Notes under the pieces: model-generated
The model's database searches: none
Told to the model about the DNA's origin: nothing
Seen by the model: the letters and a program-made list of their open reading frames with translations, nothing else
Made by a program: the position numbers and the translations under genes
NCBI RefSeq assembly: GCF_016901135.1
Contig: NZ_JAFEVL010000019.1
Location: forward strand, 1-50,760
Direction: 5' to 3'
Length of the DNA stretch: 50,760 bases
Source of the DNA: Martinezella lusitana
Lineage (GTDB): Bacteria > Pseudomonadota > Alphaproteobacteria > Rhizobiales > Rhizobiaceae
Shown: piece after piece, positions 43,535 to 50,760 of the stretch
Layout: each line of letters starts with the position of its first letter
How positions within the stretch are numbered: position 1 is the first letter of the stretch

Positions 43535-45049
43535 TCAAGCTGTTCCAAATGCGGCGGCCAGAATTCGTTCCTCAGTGGCCTCGCCTTTCGAAAATCGACC
43601 GGCGATCTGCCCCCGACGCATCACCACTACGTCGTCCGACAAGCCAATAACTTCCTCAAGCTCGCTGGACACCACGACGATGGCCCCACCGTTGGCGACG
43701 AAGTTGAAAAGCAGCTCGTAGATGGAGCGCTTGGCCCCGATATCGACACCTCTGGTGGGCTCATCGAGCAAGAGCACCTTCGGATCGGCCAGAAGACACT
43801 TGGCCAGAACTACCTTTTGCTGGTTTCCGCCGGACAAGGAACTCACTCCGGCACCTCCTCCAGCACAACGAATACCAAATGTTCCGATGCTATTCTTGAC
43901 GAGGTTTTGCTGCCGATGGCGGCTTAGAACGCCGGCGGATGCGATATAATCCCGCAAATGGGGCAACACGATATTGTCACCGACAGTCTGGCTTAGAAGC
44001 AGACCTTCGTCTTTCCGACTTTCGGGCAACAAGGCTAATCCCTGTGCAATTGCCTCGCGCGGGCTTTTGAAGCCGGAATGACCATTGGTCCCAAACCGGA
44101 TCTCGCCGCCGGTTGCCCGATCGGCGCCAAAGATGGTGCGAAGAAGTTCCGAGCGGCCACTTCCGATCATCCCTGCAATTCCCAGAATCTCCCCCGAACG
44201 GACCGAAAAGCTGACGTTGTTGAATTTCTTTCCCGACAGCCCGATCACCTCAAGTCGAGGCTCGGCAAAGAGACTTGCCCGAGGGCGAGGAGGAAATGTC
44301 GATTCTATCGAACGTCCCAGCATTCCCTGAACGAGCGTGGCTGATGTCTCGTCCGCAGCCTTTGACGATCGGACCACGCAGCCGTCCCGCATGATCGTCA
44401 CCCGATCAGAGAGCTTGAGCACTTCCTCGAGGAAATGCGAGACAAGGACAATAGCCTTTCCCTGATCGCGCAGTTCCCGGACCATCTTGTGGAATTGCAC
44501 GGCTTCGGGCGTCGTGAGGCGCGCAGTCGGTTCATCCATGATGATGAGCTTTGCGTCGCGCGCGAGCGCCCGTAAAATCTCGACCTTCTGCTGGTCGCCA
44601 ATGCTGAGCGAACTCACCTTCATGTCAGGGTGCAGATCAAATCCCCAGCGTCGAACCAGCTCCGCATAACGGCCCCGAAGCGAACTCTCGACCAGAATCC
44701 CTGCGCGATGATCCTCAAGTCCGAGGAACACATTTCGAATGACGGATTGGGAGGGGAGTAGAGCCAGCTCCTGTTGAACGATAGCGATACCCGCACGCAG
44801 CGCGTCCCGCGGACGGGCAAAGTGGACCGGGACCCCTGCAATTTGCAAATGCCCCGACGACGGTAAAACTGCCCCCGCAAGGATCTTGGCAAGCGTCGAT
44901 TTTCCGGCGCCATTCTCTCCGACAAGAGCGTGTACCTCGCCGGGATTGATCGCGACGGAGACTTCATTCAGCGCACGAGTCGCACCATAATTTTTGGACA
45001 CGCTGACAGCGGAAATAATTTCACCGTTGCTTGGTATGTCGCTTGTCAT
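43535..45049 (-). CDS. Sugar ABC transporter ATP-binding protein (double domain, RbsA-like)
   Basis: 504 residues from the ATG at 45049 (TTGGAG site). The open frame runs 45 codons further up but that part is not homologous. Two ATPase domains: the first with Walker A GENGAGKST and Walker B LIIMDEPTARL, the second with a degenerate Walker A (GMIGSGRSE), signature LSGGNQQKVVLAKCLL and Walker B VLLLDEPTRGVD. It is the first gene of the six-gene leftward operon. A 16-bp palindrome lies about 95 bp upstream. Confidence 0.92.
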   Translation of the reverse strand: MTSDIPSNGEIISAVSVSKNYGATRALNEVSVAINPGEVHALVGENGAGKSTLAKILAGAVLPSSGHLQIAGVPVHFARPRDALRAGIAIVQQELALLPSQSVIRNVFLGLEDHRAGILVESSLRGRYAELVRRWGFDLHPDMKVSSLSIGDQQKVEILRALARDAKLIIMDEPTARLTTPEAVQFHKMVRELRDQGKAIVLVSHFLEEVLKLSDRVTIMRDGCVVRSSKAADETSATLVQGMLGRSIESTFPPRPRASLFAEPRLEVIGLSGKKFNNVSFSVRSGEILGIAGMIGSGRSELLRTIFGADRATGGEIRFGTNGHSGFKSPREAIAQGLALLPESRKDEGLLLSQTVGDNIVLPHLRDYIASAGVLSRHRQQNLVKNSIGTFGIRCAGGGAGVSSLSGGNQQKVVLAKCLLADPKVLLLDEPTRGVDIGAKRSIYELLFNFVANGGAIVVVSSELEEVIGLSDDVVVMRRGQIAGRFSKGEATEERILAAAFGTA

Positions 45050-45142
45050 GCTCCAACCCGCCCACGCACGCTGATTAATATTGTGCTTCCTGTGCCCATA
45101 AAATATGCATTCTTTTAAGGGGGTCATCAAAATACATTTACA

Positions 45143-45158
45143 CTCTATTGAAATAGAG
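45143..45158. promoter_or_regulatory. Palindrome upstream of the leftward ABC operon
   Basis: CTCTATTGAAATAGAG has perfect 7-bp arms (CTCTATT / AATAGAG). It sits in the A+T-rich promoter region 94 bp before the ATPase start. A candidate operator; it does not match the LacI operators or the palindromes before the Lrp gene. Confidence 0.5.
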
Positions 45159-45226
45159 GACAATTGCAACAGAATTTTTGACAAGATTTATGCTGTCTGA
45201 TCTGGAGCGTCTAGTAGCCAGTCAAT

Positions 45227-45571
45227 CTATTCGAGATCAGCGTCGATGCGAACGATCAGACCTTCAGGGTTGAAGGCAATGTCGAGCCGCCCGATCTCGT
45301 GGCCGAAATCTCCTGTAAAATCGACCCGGGCACGGGCTCGATTCTCGCCGAGAACCTCGACCGAGAGAAGACGCGTCACCGTGTGATAGCCGACGAAAAA
45401 TCTTTCGACATAATCGCGAATGCCCGCATGATGGTCGAAGCGCTCGCCCGTAGATGGGTCGTCGATGACCGCCCGAGGCGTGAACAGGGCAAGTGCCGCT
45501 TCCACATCGAAAGCGTTGGTGGCGCTGATCAAGGCATTCACTTGTGCGCGCATAGTCGTTTCACTGGCCAT
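45227..45571 (-). CDS. NTF2-like (SnoaL-type) protein
   Basis: 114 residues, ending at the stop at 45227. The frame is open far upstream, but the start MASETTMRAQVNALISATNA at 45571 matches the family. The fold is seen in AFDVEAALALFTPRAVIDDP and YVERFFVGYHTVTRLLSVEV. It overlaps the end of the glyoxalase-like gene by 11 bp, so the two are translated together. Function unknown; perhaps an isomerase or carrier in a small-molecule pathway. Confidence 0.85.
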   Translation of the reverse strand: MASETTMRAQVNALISATNAFDVEAALALFTPRAVIDDPSTGERFDHHAGIRDYVERFFVGYHTVTRLLSVEVLGENRARARVDFTGDFGHEIGRLDIAFNPEGLIVRIDADLE

Positions 45572-45977
45572 TTTGTCGGTTCCCGTGCTGCCAGCTCTTG
45601 TAAACGAATTCGAGAGAGTAGCCGTCGGCGTCGAGGACCTGTGCCGCGTAGTAGCGAGGATCGTAGTGTACCTGCGGACGAGGCGGGTGGATTTCTCGCG
45701 CGCCGGCAGCGAGAGCGGCGGCATGCGCGGCATCGACCATCGCCTCGGAATCGGCGACGAAACCCACATGCACGGCGCCGGGAAAAGCCTTGCCGGCGCG
45801 GAGCCAGAAGAACATGCGGTCGTTCGCACCGAAACCCTTGAGATCGGGATGGCCGGGAGGGCCATTCCTTCCATCGTAGTCGAGGCGCTGCGTGATGCCG
45901 AGCGGTCCAAGGGTTGCGGTGTAGAAGGCAATCGAGCGGTTGATGTCGCTGACTGTGAGAAAGATGTGGTCGAGCAT
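45561..45977 (-). CDS. VOC-fold (glyoxalase/dioxygenase-like) protein
   Basis: 138 residues, a single vicinal-oxygen-chelate module: MLDHIFLTVSDINRSIAFYT, then HVGFVADSEAMVDAAHAAAL and DADGYSLEFVYKSW. The His near the start and the Glu of LEFV are the usual metal ligands. Preceded by AAAGGAGTACC. Co-transcribed with the SDR gene before it and the NTF2-like gene after it. No substrate can be named. Confidence 0.88.
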   Translation of the reverse strand: MLDHIFLTVSDINRSIAFYTATLGPLGITQRLDYDGRNGPPGHPDLKGFGANDRMFFWLRAGKAFPGAVHVGFVADSEAMVDAAHAAALAAGAREIHPPRPQVHYDPRYYAAQVLDADGYSLEFVYKSWQHGNRQNGQ

Positions 45978-46008
45978 CGTGGTACTCCTTTGCTTGAGCG
46001 TTTCCGGG

Positions 46009-46752
46009 TTAGATGTTGTAGCCGCCGGCCACTTCTATATCCTGGGCGTTGATCCAGCGGTTCTCGTCCGAGAGCAGGCTGGCGATCACGCCTCCGACCT
46101 CGTCGGGTTCGCCGACCCGGCCGAGCGACGTCATCCCGGAAAGCAGGGCTTCGAATTCGTCGTTTAGGCCACCGCCGAGTTGGGTACGGATCGCGCCCGG
46201 AGAGATCGAATTCGCCCGAATTTTCCGGTCGCCGAACTCCTTGGCCATGTAGCGGGTCAGGACCTCGAGGCCGCCCTTGAAGGCTGCATAGGGTGCTACG
46301 CCCGCCGTCGCCACACGCACGGTCGCGCTGGTCATGTTGATGATGTGACCGCCATCCGTCATCAGTGGCAGCAGCGTCTGCGTCAGGAAGAACGGTCCCT
46401 TGAGATGCACGTCGAACAGTCCTTCGAACTGCTCCTCCGTCACCGTGGCAATCGGATTGTAGAGGCCGTAGCCTGCGCTGTTTACGAGGAAGTCGAAGTC
46501 GGCGCGGCCGAAGCTTGTCTGCAGCACGGACGCGACGGCGTCTCGGAAGGCGGGGAAGGATTTGGTGTCGCCGACATCGAGCCTGAGCGTGACGGCAGTG
46601 CCGCCGGCCGATGCGATCGAGGCGACGACCTCCTCGGCAGCGTCACGGTTGCTGTTGTAGGTGAGGATCACCCCCATGCCGTGGGCGGCGCAGATCTTGG
46701 CAGTGCTGGCGCCGATACCGCGGCTGCCTCCGGTGATGATGACGACCTTCAT
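46009..46752 (-). CDS. Short-chain dehydrogenase/reductase
   Basis: 247 residues, classical SDR. Cofactor motif ITGGSRGIGAST, NSAG in FLVNSAGYGLYN, catalytic Ser in NMTSATVRVATAG, and Tyr/Lys in APYAAFKGGLEVL. The N-terminal NSNRDAA at the second strand favours NADP. A GGAGGGCC ribosome site precedes the ATG. It is divergent from the AraC gene at 46893, which is probably its activator. Confidence 0.92.
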   Translation of the reverse strand: MKVVIITGGSRGIGASTAKICAAHGMGVILTYNSNRDAAEEVVASIASAGGTAVTLRLDVGDTKSFPAFRDAVASVLQTSFGRADFDFLVNSAGYGLYNPIATVTEEQFEGLFDVHLKGPFFLTQTLLPLMTDGGHIINMTSATVRVATAGVAPYAAFKGGLEVLTRYMAKEFGDRKIRANSISPGAIRTQLGGGLNDEFEALLSGMTSLGRVGEPDEVGGVIASLLSDENRWINAQDIEVAGGYNI

Positions 46753-46892
46753 TTTGGCCCTCCATTGGTTCGCCTGACGATGACCAAGAAGTAGTCTCGG
46801 CCTGGAAAGTTTGCTGTCCGGATTCTCTTCGATTATTGCCTATTTCTGCTTTTGGCTTGCGACGTTGCCGAAGCCGTGGCAGTAATCTGGCG

Positions 46893-47786
46893 ATGAACGA
46901 GAAACTCGATGAACTCCGAAATCTGGCGTCAAGGGCGCAAAACCGTCGCACCGAGACCGGGATTCCGCGCGTCGCGATGGTGCAGGGAGAAATCCCAGAG
47001 CACCAGCTCGCGGCCGTCTATGAGCCGATGGTCAACCTGATCCTGACAGGATCGAAGACCATGACATTGGGTGAGCGCACTTTTCACTACGATCCAGCGA
47101 CCTATTTCGTTATATCGGTGGACCTTCCTGCGGTCGGCGCGGTTCACCCTGCCGAAGATGGCCGGCCATATCTCGCGGTCAGCCTCACGCTCGATCCCGT
47201 GGTGGTCGCCAACATGCTCGCCGAACTTCCGAAGCCTGCGGGCGGCGCGCTCTACGCGGCTGGGTTCTCAGTTGCGCCCACCACCGAAGATCTTCTCGAT
47301 GCCTGGGTTCGCATGCTGCGACTGATGGGTCGTCCGGACGAAGTTTCAGCACTCGCCCCCGCCTATGAGCGCGAGATCCTGTTCCGTGTTCTTCAGGGGC
47401 CGCTTGGCTGGATGTTGCGGGACATCGCGTTGCCGGAGACGGCGCTTTCACGCGTCGGCGTCGCGATCCGATGTATCCGCGAGAATTTTGCCAATCCGCT
47501 CAGGGTAGACGACTTGGCCGACATGGCCGCGCTGAGTGTGTCGGCCTTCCATCGTCATTTCAAGGCGGTCACGGCGCTCAGCCCGATCCAGTACCAGAAG
47601 CGGGTGCGGCTGCTCCACGCGCGTTCGATGTTGCTGGCGGGCGAGGGAAACGCGACATCGGTCGCCTTCAGCATCGGCTACGAGAGCGCAAACCAGTTCA
47701 GCCGCGAATATGCACGGCTGTTTGGCCGACCGCCGTTAAAGGACATTGCCAATCTAACCCAGGCGCTCCGCCGCAAGGCCGCGTAG
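46893..47786 (+). CDS. AraC-family transcriptional regulator
   Basis: 297 residues from the ATG at 46893; the frame is open 19 codons further up without similarity. The N-terminal AraC_N (type 6719) domain has PRVAMVQGEIPEHQLAAVYE, and the C-terminus has two helix-turn-helices (VDDLADMAALSVSAFHRHFK; ATSVAFSIGYESANQFSREY). AraC_N regulators are commonly divergent from SDR or oxidoreductase genes, as here. It probably activates the SDR/VOC/NTF2 operon. Confidence 0.92.
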   Translation: MNEKLDELRNLASRAQNRRTETGIPRVAMVQGEIPEHQLAAVYEPMVNLILTGSKTMTLGERTFHYDPATYFVISVDLPAVGAVHPAEDGRPYLAVSLTLDPVVVANMLAELPKPAGGALYAAGFSVAPTTEDLLDAWVRMLRLMGRPDEVSALAPAYEREILFRVLQGPLGWMLRDIALPETALSRVGVAIRCIRENFANPLRVDDLADMAALSVSAFHRHFKAVTALSPIQYQKRVRLLHARSMLLAGEGNATSVAFSIGYESANQFSREYARLFGRPPLKDIANLTQALRRKAA

Positions 47787-48079
47787 GTCGCACCTGTCGA
47801 GAAGATTTGCGCTCGCCGGTTGCGCCGAGCTGCCTGGATACCATATCAGTATCGGCCACGTAGGACCACCTGGACCAAACGGTTCAATAGGCACCCAAAG
47901 GCTGCAGAGCAGATGAAATCGCTGCTACCAAAAGGGACGCGAGTGACCACCAAACGTCCGGCCATGCCAATATATGTGTCTATAATTCTATAACAATGTA
48001 ACAGAGATAGGGTCGGGTGCATTCTTCATATAACCTGCAAAAGCAAGTCGGATCACAGCCAGATCGGATCGGAGTATAA
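47787..48079. other. Intergenic stretch without a recognised gene
   Basis: About 290 bp between AraC and the PAS-domain remnant. No reading frame with features, no terminator with a T-run seen. Confidence 0.4.
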
Positions 48080-49160
48080 GTGTCGCGGAATTCAACTTTT
48101 GATATCGAAGCTTGGCGCGACGAAGAAATCAGGACCGAGCTCGAACATCGGACCAAGGTAACCCCGGCGATGCTCCATTCGATCAACAAGGACGGGCTAT
48201 TGATATCGGTAAGCGATGCGTGGCTGGACAAGCTCGGCTACACCCGTGATCAAGTCATAGGCAGGCTCGTCCGAATTTCTGACCGGTGAATCGTGCGCAT
48301 ACGCCACACGGGAAGTCCTTCCGGCCTTCTTCCTGACTGGGCGCAGTGACAATATCGAATACCAAATGGTTTGTAAGGATGGCCGGATAATCGACGTTTT
48401 GTTGTCGGCGTACTGGATAGGGTTCCATGCGAAGCTGGGGGCGTGTCGTTGGCCGTGATCACGTATGTGACCGCACTTAAAGCAACGAAGCGCCAACTGG
48501 CCTAAGCGAGGCGCGATACAGGGACCTCGTAGAAAGCCAAACGGAATTGGTGTCGTTGGCAAGTCCTGACGGCGAGCTCCGGTTTGTCAATCACGCTTAT
48601 GCGCGTCACTACGGCCGAGAACCCGGCGAAATGATCGGGAAAAGTCTGTTCGACTTTATTCCCGAGACCAACCGTCCAGCGGCCGTGGATCACTTGCGTA
48701 TGGTCTGCAGCGTTGATCACAGCGTTGAAAATGAAAATCAGGTGGTGTTGCCCAATGGCCAGATCAGGTGGATGGGATGGACCAACAAAGCGCCCTGAGG
48801 GATCTGGACGGATGCATAACTGCTATCCACTCGGTGGGTAGGGACATTCATGACAGGGTCATCAGCGAGCAGCGGATTAAGGAAAGCGAGGCTCGTTACC
48901 GACTGTTGGTCGACCATGGAACCGACACGGTCTTCCAACTCGATTGTGATCTTGTGCATCCGTACGTCTCTCCCGCGTGCCGCGATATCTTCTGCCGCGA
49001 ACCTGGAGAGTTGATCGGCGTGCAACCGATGGCGATCACACATCCCGAAGATGCTGATCGTGCGAGATCGGCTTTTCGGGAACTTCTCGACAGCCGGCTT
49101 GAGCGCCACTCGCTTCTCTGTCGCTTTCTCCTTCGCGATGGGAGCTGGATCTGGGTCTAA
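48080..49160 (+). pseudogene. Multi-PAS signalling protein, frameshifted and truncated
   Basis: Three PAS domains follow each other in different frames: one at 48080-48289 (INKDGLLISVSDAWLDKLGY), one at 48547-48798 (ASPDGELRFVNHAYARHYGR, then KSLFDFIPE) and one from about 48768 to 49160 (SEARYRLLVDHGTDTVFQLD, then YVSPACRDIFCREPGELIG), ending in a stop inside the DGSWIWV motif that closes a PAS domain. Intervening PAS material around 48300-48440 is in another frame. At least three frameshifts. The output domain (kinase, GGDEF or EAL) is missing. Confidence 0.8.
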
Positions 49161-49413
49161 AGAGAATGGGCGCAATATCGTCGTCAAAGACGCTTAGCAT
49201 CAGTTCCCGTTGCAGATGTCCGATGTGTGTTCCTGTGTTGCAGGGCTCAAACGCCGGCGGCTAATAACTTTATATTGATTTTCCGACTTGCGGTCGCCTG
49301 CCCGGTTCCTATCAAGGCGGCTGTGTTGCCGTGAGCTAGCGTTCGGAAGCTTGGAACGCCACACGAAGCTTTGTCGTCTCGGCAGGCGAAATGACGTTTG
49401 TGCTCCATAGCGC

Positions 49414-49563
49414 TTATAGACTGCGATGCGGCATGGCCCTCAAACCATCCCCGATGACCACGTCTGACATTTTACCGATGGTTTCGTTCTGCTTGTTATA
49501 GATGTCGACGCCGACCAGCTTCGATGTGACCAGGTCGTTGTCCTGGATGTTCACGTATTTTAA
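49414..49563 (-). pseudogene. PRC-barrel domain fragment
   Basis: About 40 residues on the minus strand, YVNIQDNDLVTSKLVGVDIY and NKQNETIGKMSDVVIGDGL, resemble a PRC-barrel domain of the kind in rhizobial secreted proteins. The N-terminal side stops at about 49563, where a fragment of a different gene on the other strand begins; the C-terminal side loses similarity near 49430. A relic. Confidence 0.6.
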
Positions 49564-49564
49564 G

Positions 49565-49794
49565 GGACCGCCTGCCGTCGTGCTCGAGGTCAAGACCGAT
49601 CCGGAGGTCCTCCCGATACCGCCACACCTGACCTTTGAACAGACGCGCAATAATCTGACTGCCCCTTACTGAAGGAAGACCCGCAGGAAAGCGGCGTTGT
49701 CAAGGGCACCTTGCGACGGCCGCTCAGTGCAATCCTTCCGGACATCGGTAAGGCAACAGCATCCACCAACCGCCAGATAGGTAGGTGCTATTAG
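49565..49794 (+). pseudogene. C-terminal fragment of a thiamine-diphosphate enzyme (pyruvate oxidase-like)
   Basis: GPPAVVLEVKTDPEVLPIPP and HLTFEQTRNNLT are the end of the third domain of a thiamine-diphosphate-dependent enzyme of the pyruvate oxidase/acetolactate synthase type. After one frameshift near 49665 the tail continues LLKEDPQESGVVKGTLRRPL and SAILPDIGKATAS to a stop at 49792-49794. Only about 75 codons remain. The boundary with the PRC fragment shows a recombination junction. Confidence 0.6.
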
Positions 49795-49864
49795 TCGCCG
49801 AAGGAGGCCTTGCCGGCGATACGAAAAGGCTCTCGTTCGAGCCGCCGCCGAGGACGCAGATATT

Positions 49865-50101
49865 CTACACAGACGCGCGATAGATATGTCCGCGCGTTGC
49901 GGTGACAAAGGCGGTGAGATGACGCTCATTAGACACGCCGTGTTGAAACAGCGTAATGATCACAGCAGCCACTCGTTCGGCTTCTTCGCTCTCCTTGTCG
50001 ATATTCAGCTCAAAGAGAGCGGCGTCAAAGGCGCGTTGGCAAAGGTCGAGATCCACGGACGTCAGTGGCTGGTCACTTGTGTTCGTATATTTTCTGAACA
50101 T
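49865..50101 (-). CDS. Small hypothetical protein
   Basis: 78 residues from the ATG at 50101, with a GAGAGGAAC ribosome site (the frame is open 25 codons further up). Content is LCQRAFDAALFELNIDKESE, then AERVAAVIITLFQHGVSNER. I remember similar short proteins in Rhizobium genomes without a known function. It is soluble, acidic and helical. Another small gene lies just upstream on the same strand. Confidence 0.65.
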   Translation of the reverse strand: MFRKYTNTSDQPLTSVDLDLCQRAFDAALFELNIDKESEEAERVAAVIITLFQHGVSNERHLTAFVTATRGHIYRASV

Positions 50102-50199
50102 GGCGGGTTCCTCTCCCAAGGGAAGCCACGCAAGTCCGCGCCGCAACTGCAGGCGTGTTTGCAGCCTGCGGGCCACAAGCCCAAAGACGCGGTCTATGC

Positions 50200-50406
50200 T
50201 TATCTATGGATAGATGTCGGCGAGGTCACAGAGGCTTTCCCGGTCGCGAGACCATCGGCATAGCGGCTCAACATGAACCCGGCCAACTCGGTTGCCTGCG
50301 TGCTGCCTTGCGAGTTCGCACGGCGCTCACATGCTTCTTCGAAGATCGCGCGAATCTCCGCAAGAGCCGGTGGTGCCGCTGTAGGATGTCTGGGGGATCC
50401 GATCAT
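50200..50406 (-). CDS. Small hypothetical protein
   Basis: 68 residues starting at an ATG with an AAAGGGG ribosome site. Content is LAEIRAIFEEACERRANSQG, then ATELAGFMLSRYADGLATG. It resembles short rhizobial hypothetical proteins of about 65 residues. It may form an operon with the gene at 49865, 98 bp downstream. Function unknown. Confidence 0.6.
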   Translation of the reverse strand: MIGSPRHPTAAPPALAEIRAIFEEACERRANSQGSTQATELAGFMLSRYADGLATGKASVTSPTSIHR

Positions 50407-50439
50407 GGTTCGCCCCTTTCAAGTCGGGGCGAGAGTGGA

Positions 50440-50760
50440 TAAAGCCTCTCAGGCGCTGCCGCCCGTGTTACTTGGGCAGCGATAGGATTACGGTACGCCT
50501 TCGGCGTCCAGTTGGCAACGCAAATCGGCGCGCAGCGCTCCAGCATATTGCGGCTCTTCGCCCCGACGGAGGTGCTGACGTCGGAATAGCGTTCGAGACA
50601 TCTCCGGCAGTTGCTCGCCGAGCATTTTGTGTAACGAATGCCTTGACTTAGGACGCTTCGTCTGTCGCCATATCAAGTTCACGCCGACGACCGCTATCTT
50701 TAGCAATGCCACATGGTTGGCAGCAACCAAAGCTCGCCGGCGCGATGAAAGCGTTACTGC
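50440..50760. other. End of window without a recognised gene
   Basis: About 320 bp. A minus-strand frame at 50488-50730 is open but I cannot recognise a family or a ribosome site. The sequence may be another decayed element. Confidence 0.35.

Noticed and set aside
50488..50730. 80-codon minus-strand frame at the right edge
   Set aside because: No family recognised and no ribosome site; could be part of a decayed element but cannot be supported.
1..50760. CRISPR array or phage structural genes
   Set aside because: No regularly spaced repeats of 25 to 40 bases and no phage morphogenesis proteins were seen.

Overview
The window looks like an accessory region of a Rhizobium-type alphaproteobacterium (Rhizobiaceae). 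Pointers are a rkpK/lpsL-like sugar-nucleotide pair, an αr14-type small RNA with anti-Shine-Dalgarno loops next to cspA, several binding-protein ABC sugar importers each tied to a LacI- or Lrp-type regulator, a moc/iol-like inositol-derivative cluster, and many decayed transposons and regulators. There is no rRNA, intact tRNA or CRISPR array.

Layout. 1-3.7 kb: end of a mannose-1-phosphate guanylyltransferase gene, UDP-glucose dehydrogenase and UDP-glucuronate epimerase (surface polysaccharide precursors), then an unrecognised low-GC gene. 3.8-9.9 kb: an alpha/beta hydrolase and a phospholipid/organophosphate set (CDP-diacylglycerol pyrophosphatase, acid-phosphatase/phospholipase C-type enzyme, glycerophosphodiesterase), with an IS5-family element that has removed the 5' end of the phosphoesterase. 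10.1-17.6 kb: an intact LacI-controlled unit (binding protein, two permeases, GH127 glycosidase, ATPase) for import and cleavage of a beta-L-arabinofuranoside-like glycan; the divergent promoter carries twin 18-bp operators. 17.6-24.2 kb: a patchwork with rpsU and LOTUS-domain fragments, cspA, the small RNA, a toxin-antitoxin pair whose toxin has an internal stop, recombinase remnants, a ClpP-fold membrane protein, a DUF4168 protein and nearly 1 kb with almost no genes.

24.2-35.1 kb is the most interesting part: a catabolic cluster around a second LacI regulator. It holds a MocA-type oxidoreductase remnant, an IolE/IolI-type TIM barrel, a three-gene sugar ABC importer, a Rieske ferredoxin (MocE-like), an aldo/keto reductase, a creatininase-family hydrolase and a membrane di-iron oxygenase of the sterol desaturase family. 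Three copies of one 16-bp palindrome (TGATTGAATTCAATCA and a one-base variant) lie before the regulator, before the first operon and before the aldo/keto reductase, marking a local regulon. The gene content resembles rhizopine/inositol-ether degradation (oxidative demethylation, then inosose ring opening), but the combination is not one I know. The edges are decaying, with AraC and TetR pseudogenes at the right end.

35.1-45.2 kb: a divergent HxlR/cupin pair, an IS630 remnant, a double-length Lrp/AsnC regulator and a six-gene leftward operon (ribose-type ABC importer, class III aminotransferase, adenosine-deaminase-like protein lacking the usual catalytic Glu, NTF2-like protein) for an unknown substrate. 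45.2-47.8 kb: NTF2-like, glyoxalase-fold and short-chain dehydrogenase genes divergent from an AraC regulator. 47.8-50.8 kb: PAS-protein, PRC-barrel and thiamine-diphosphate enzyme fragments, then two small Rhizobium-type hypothetical genes.
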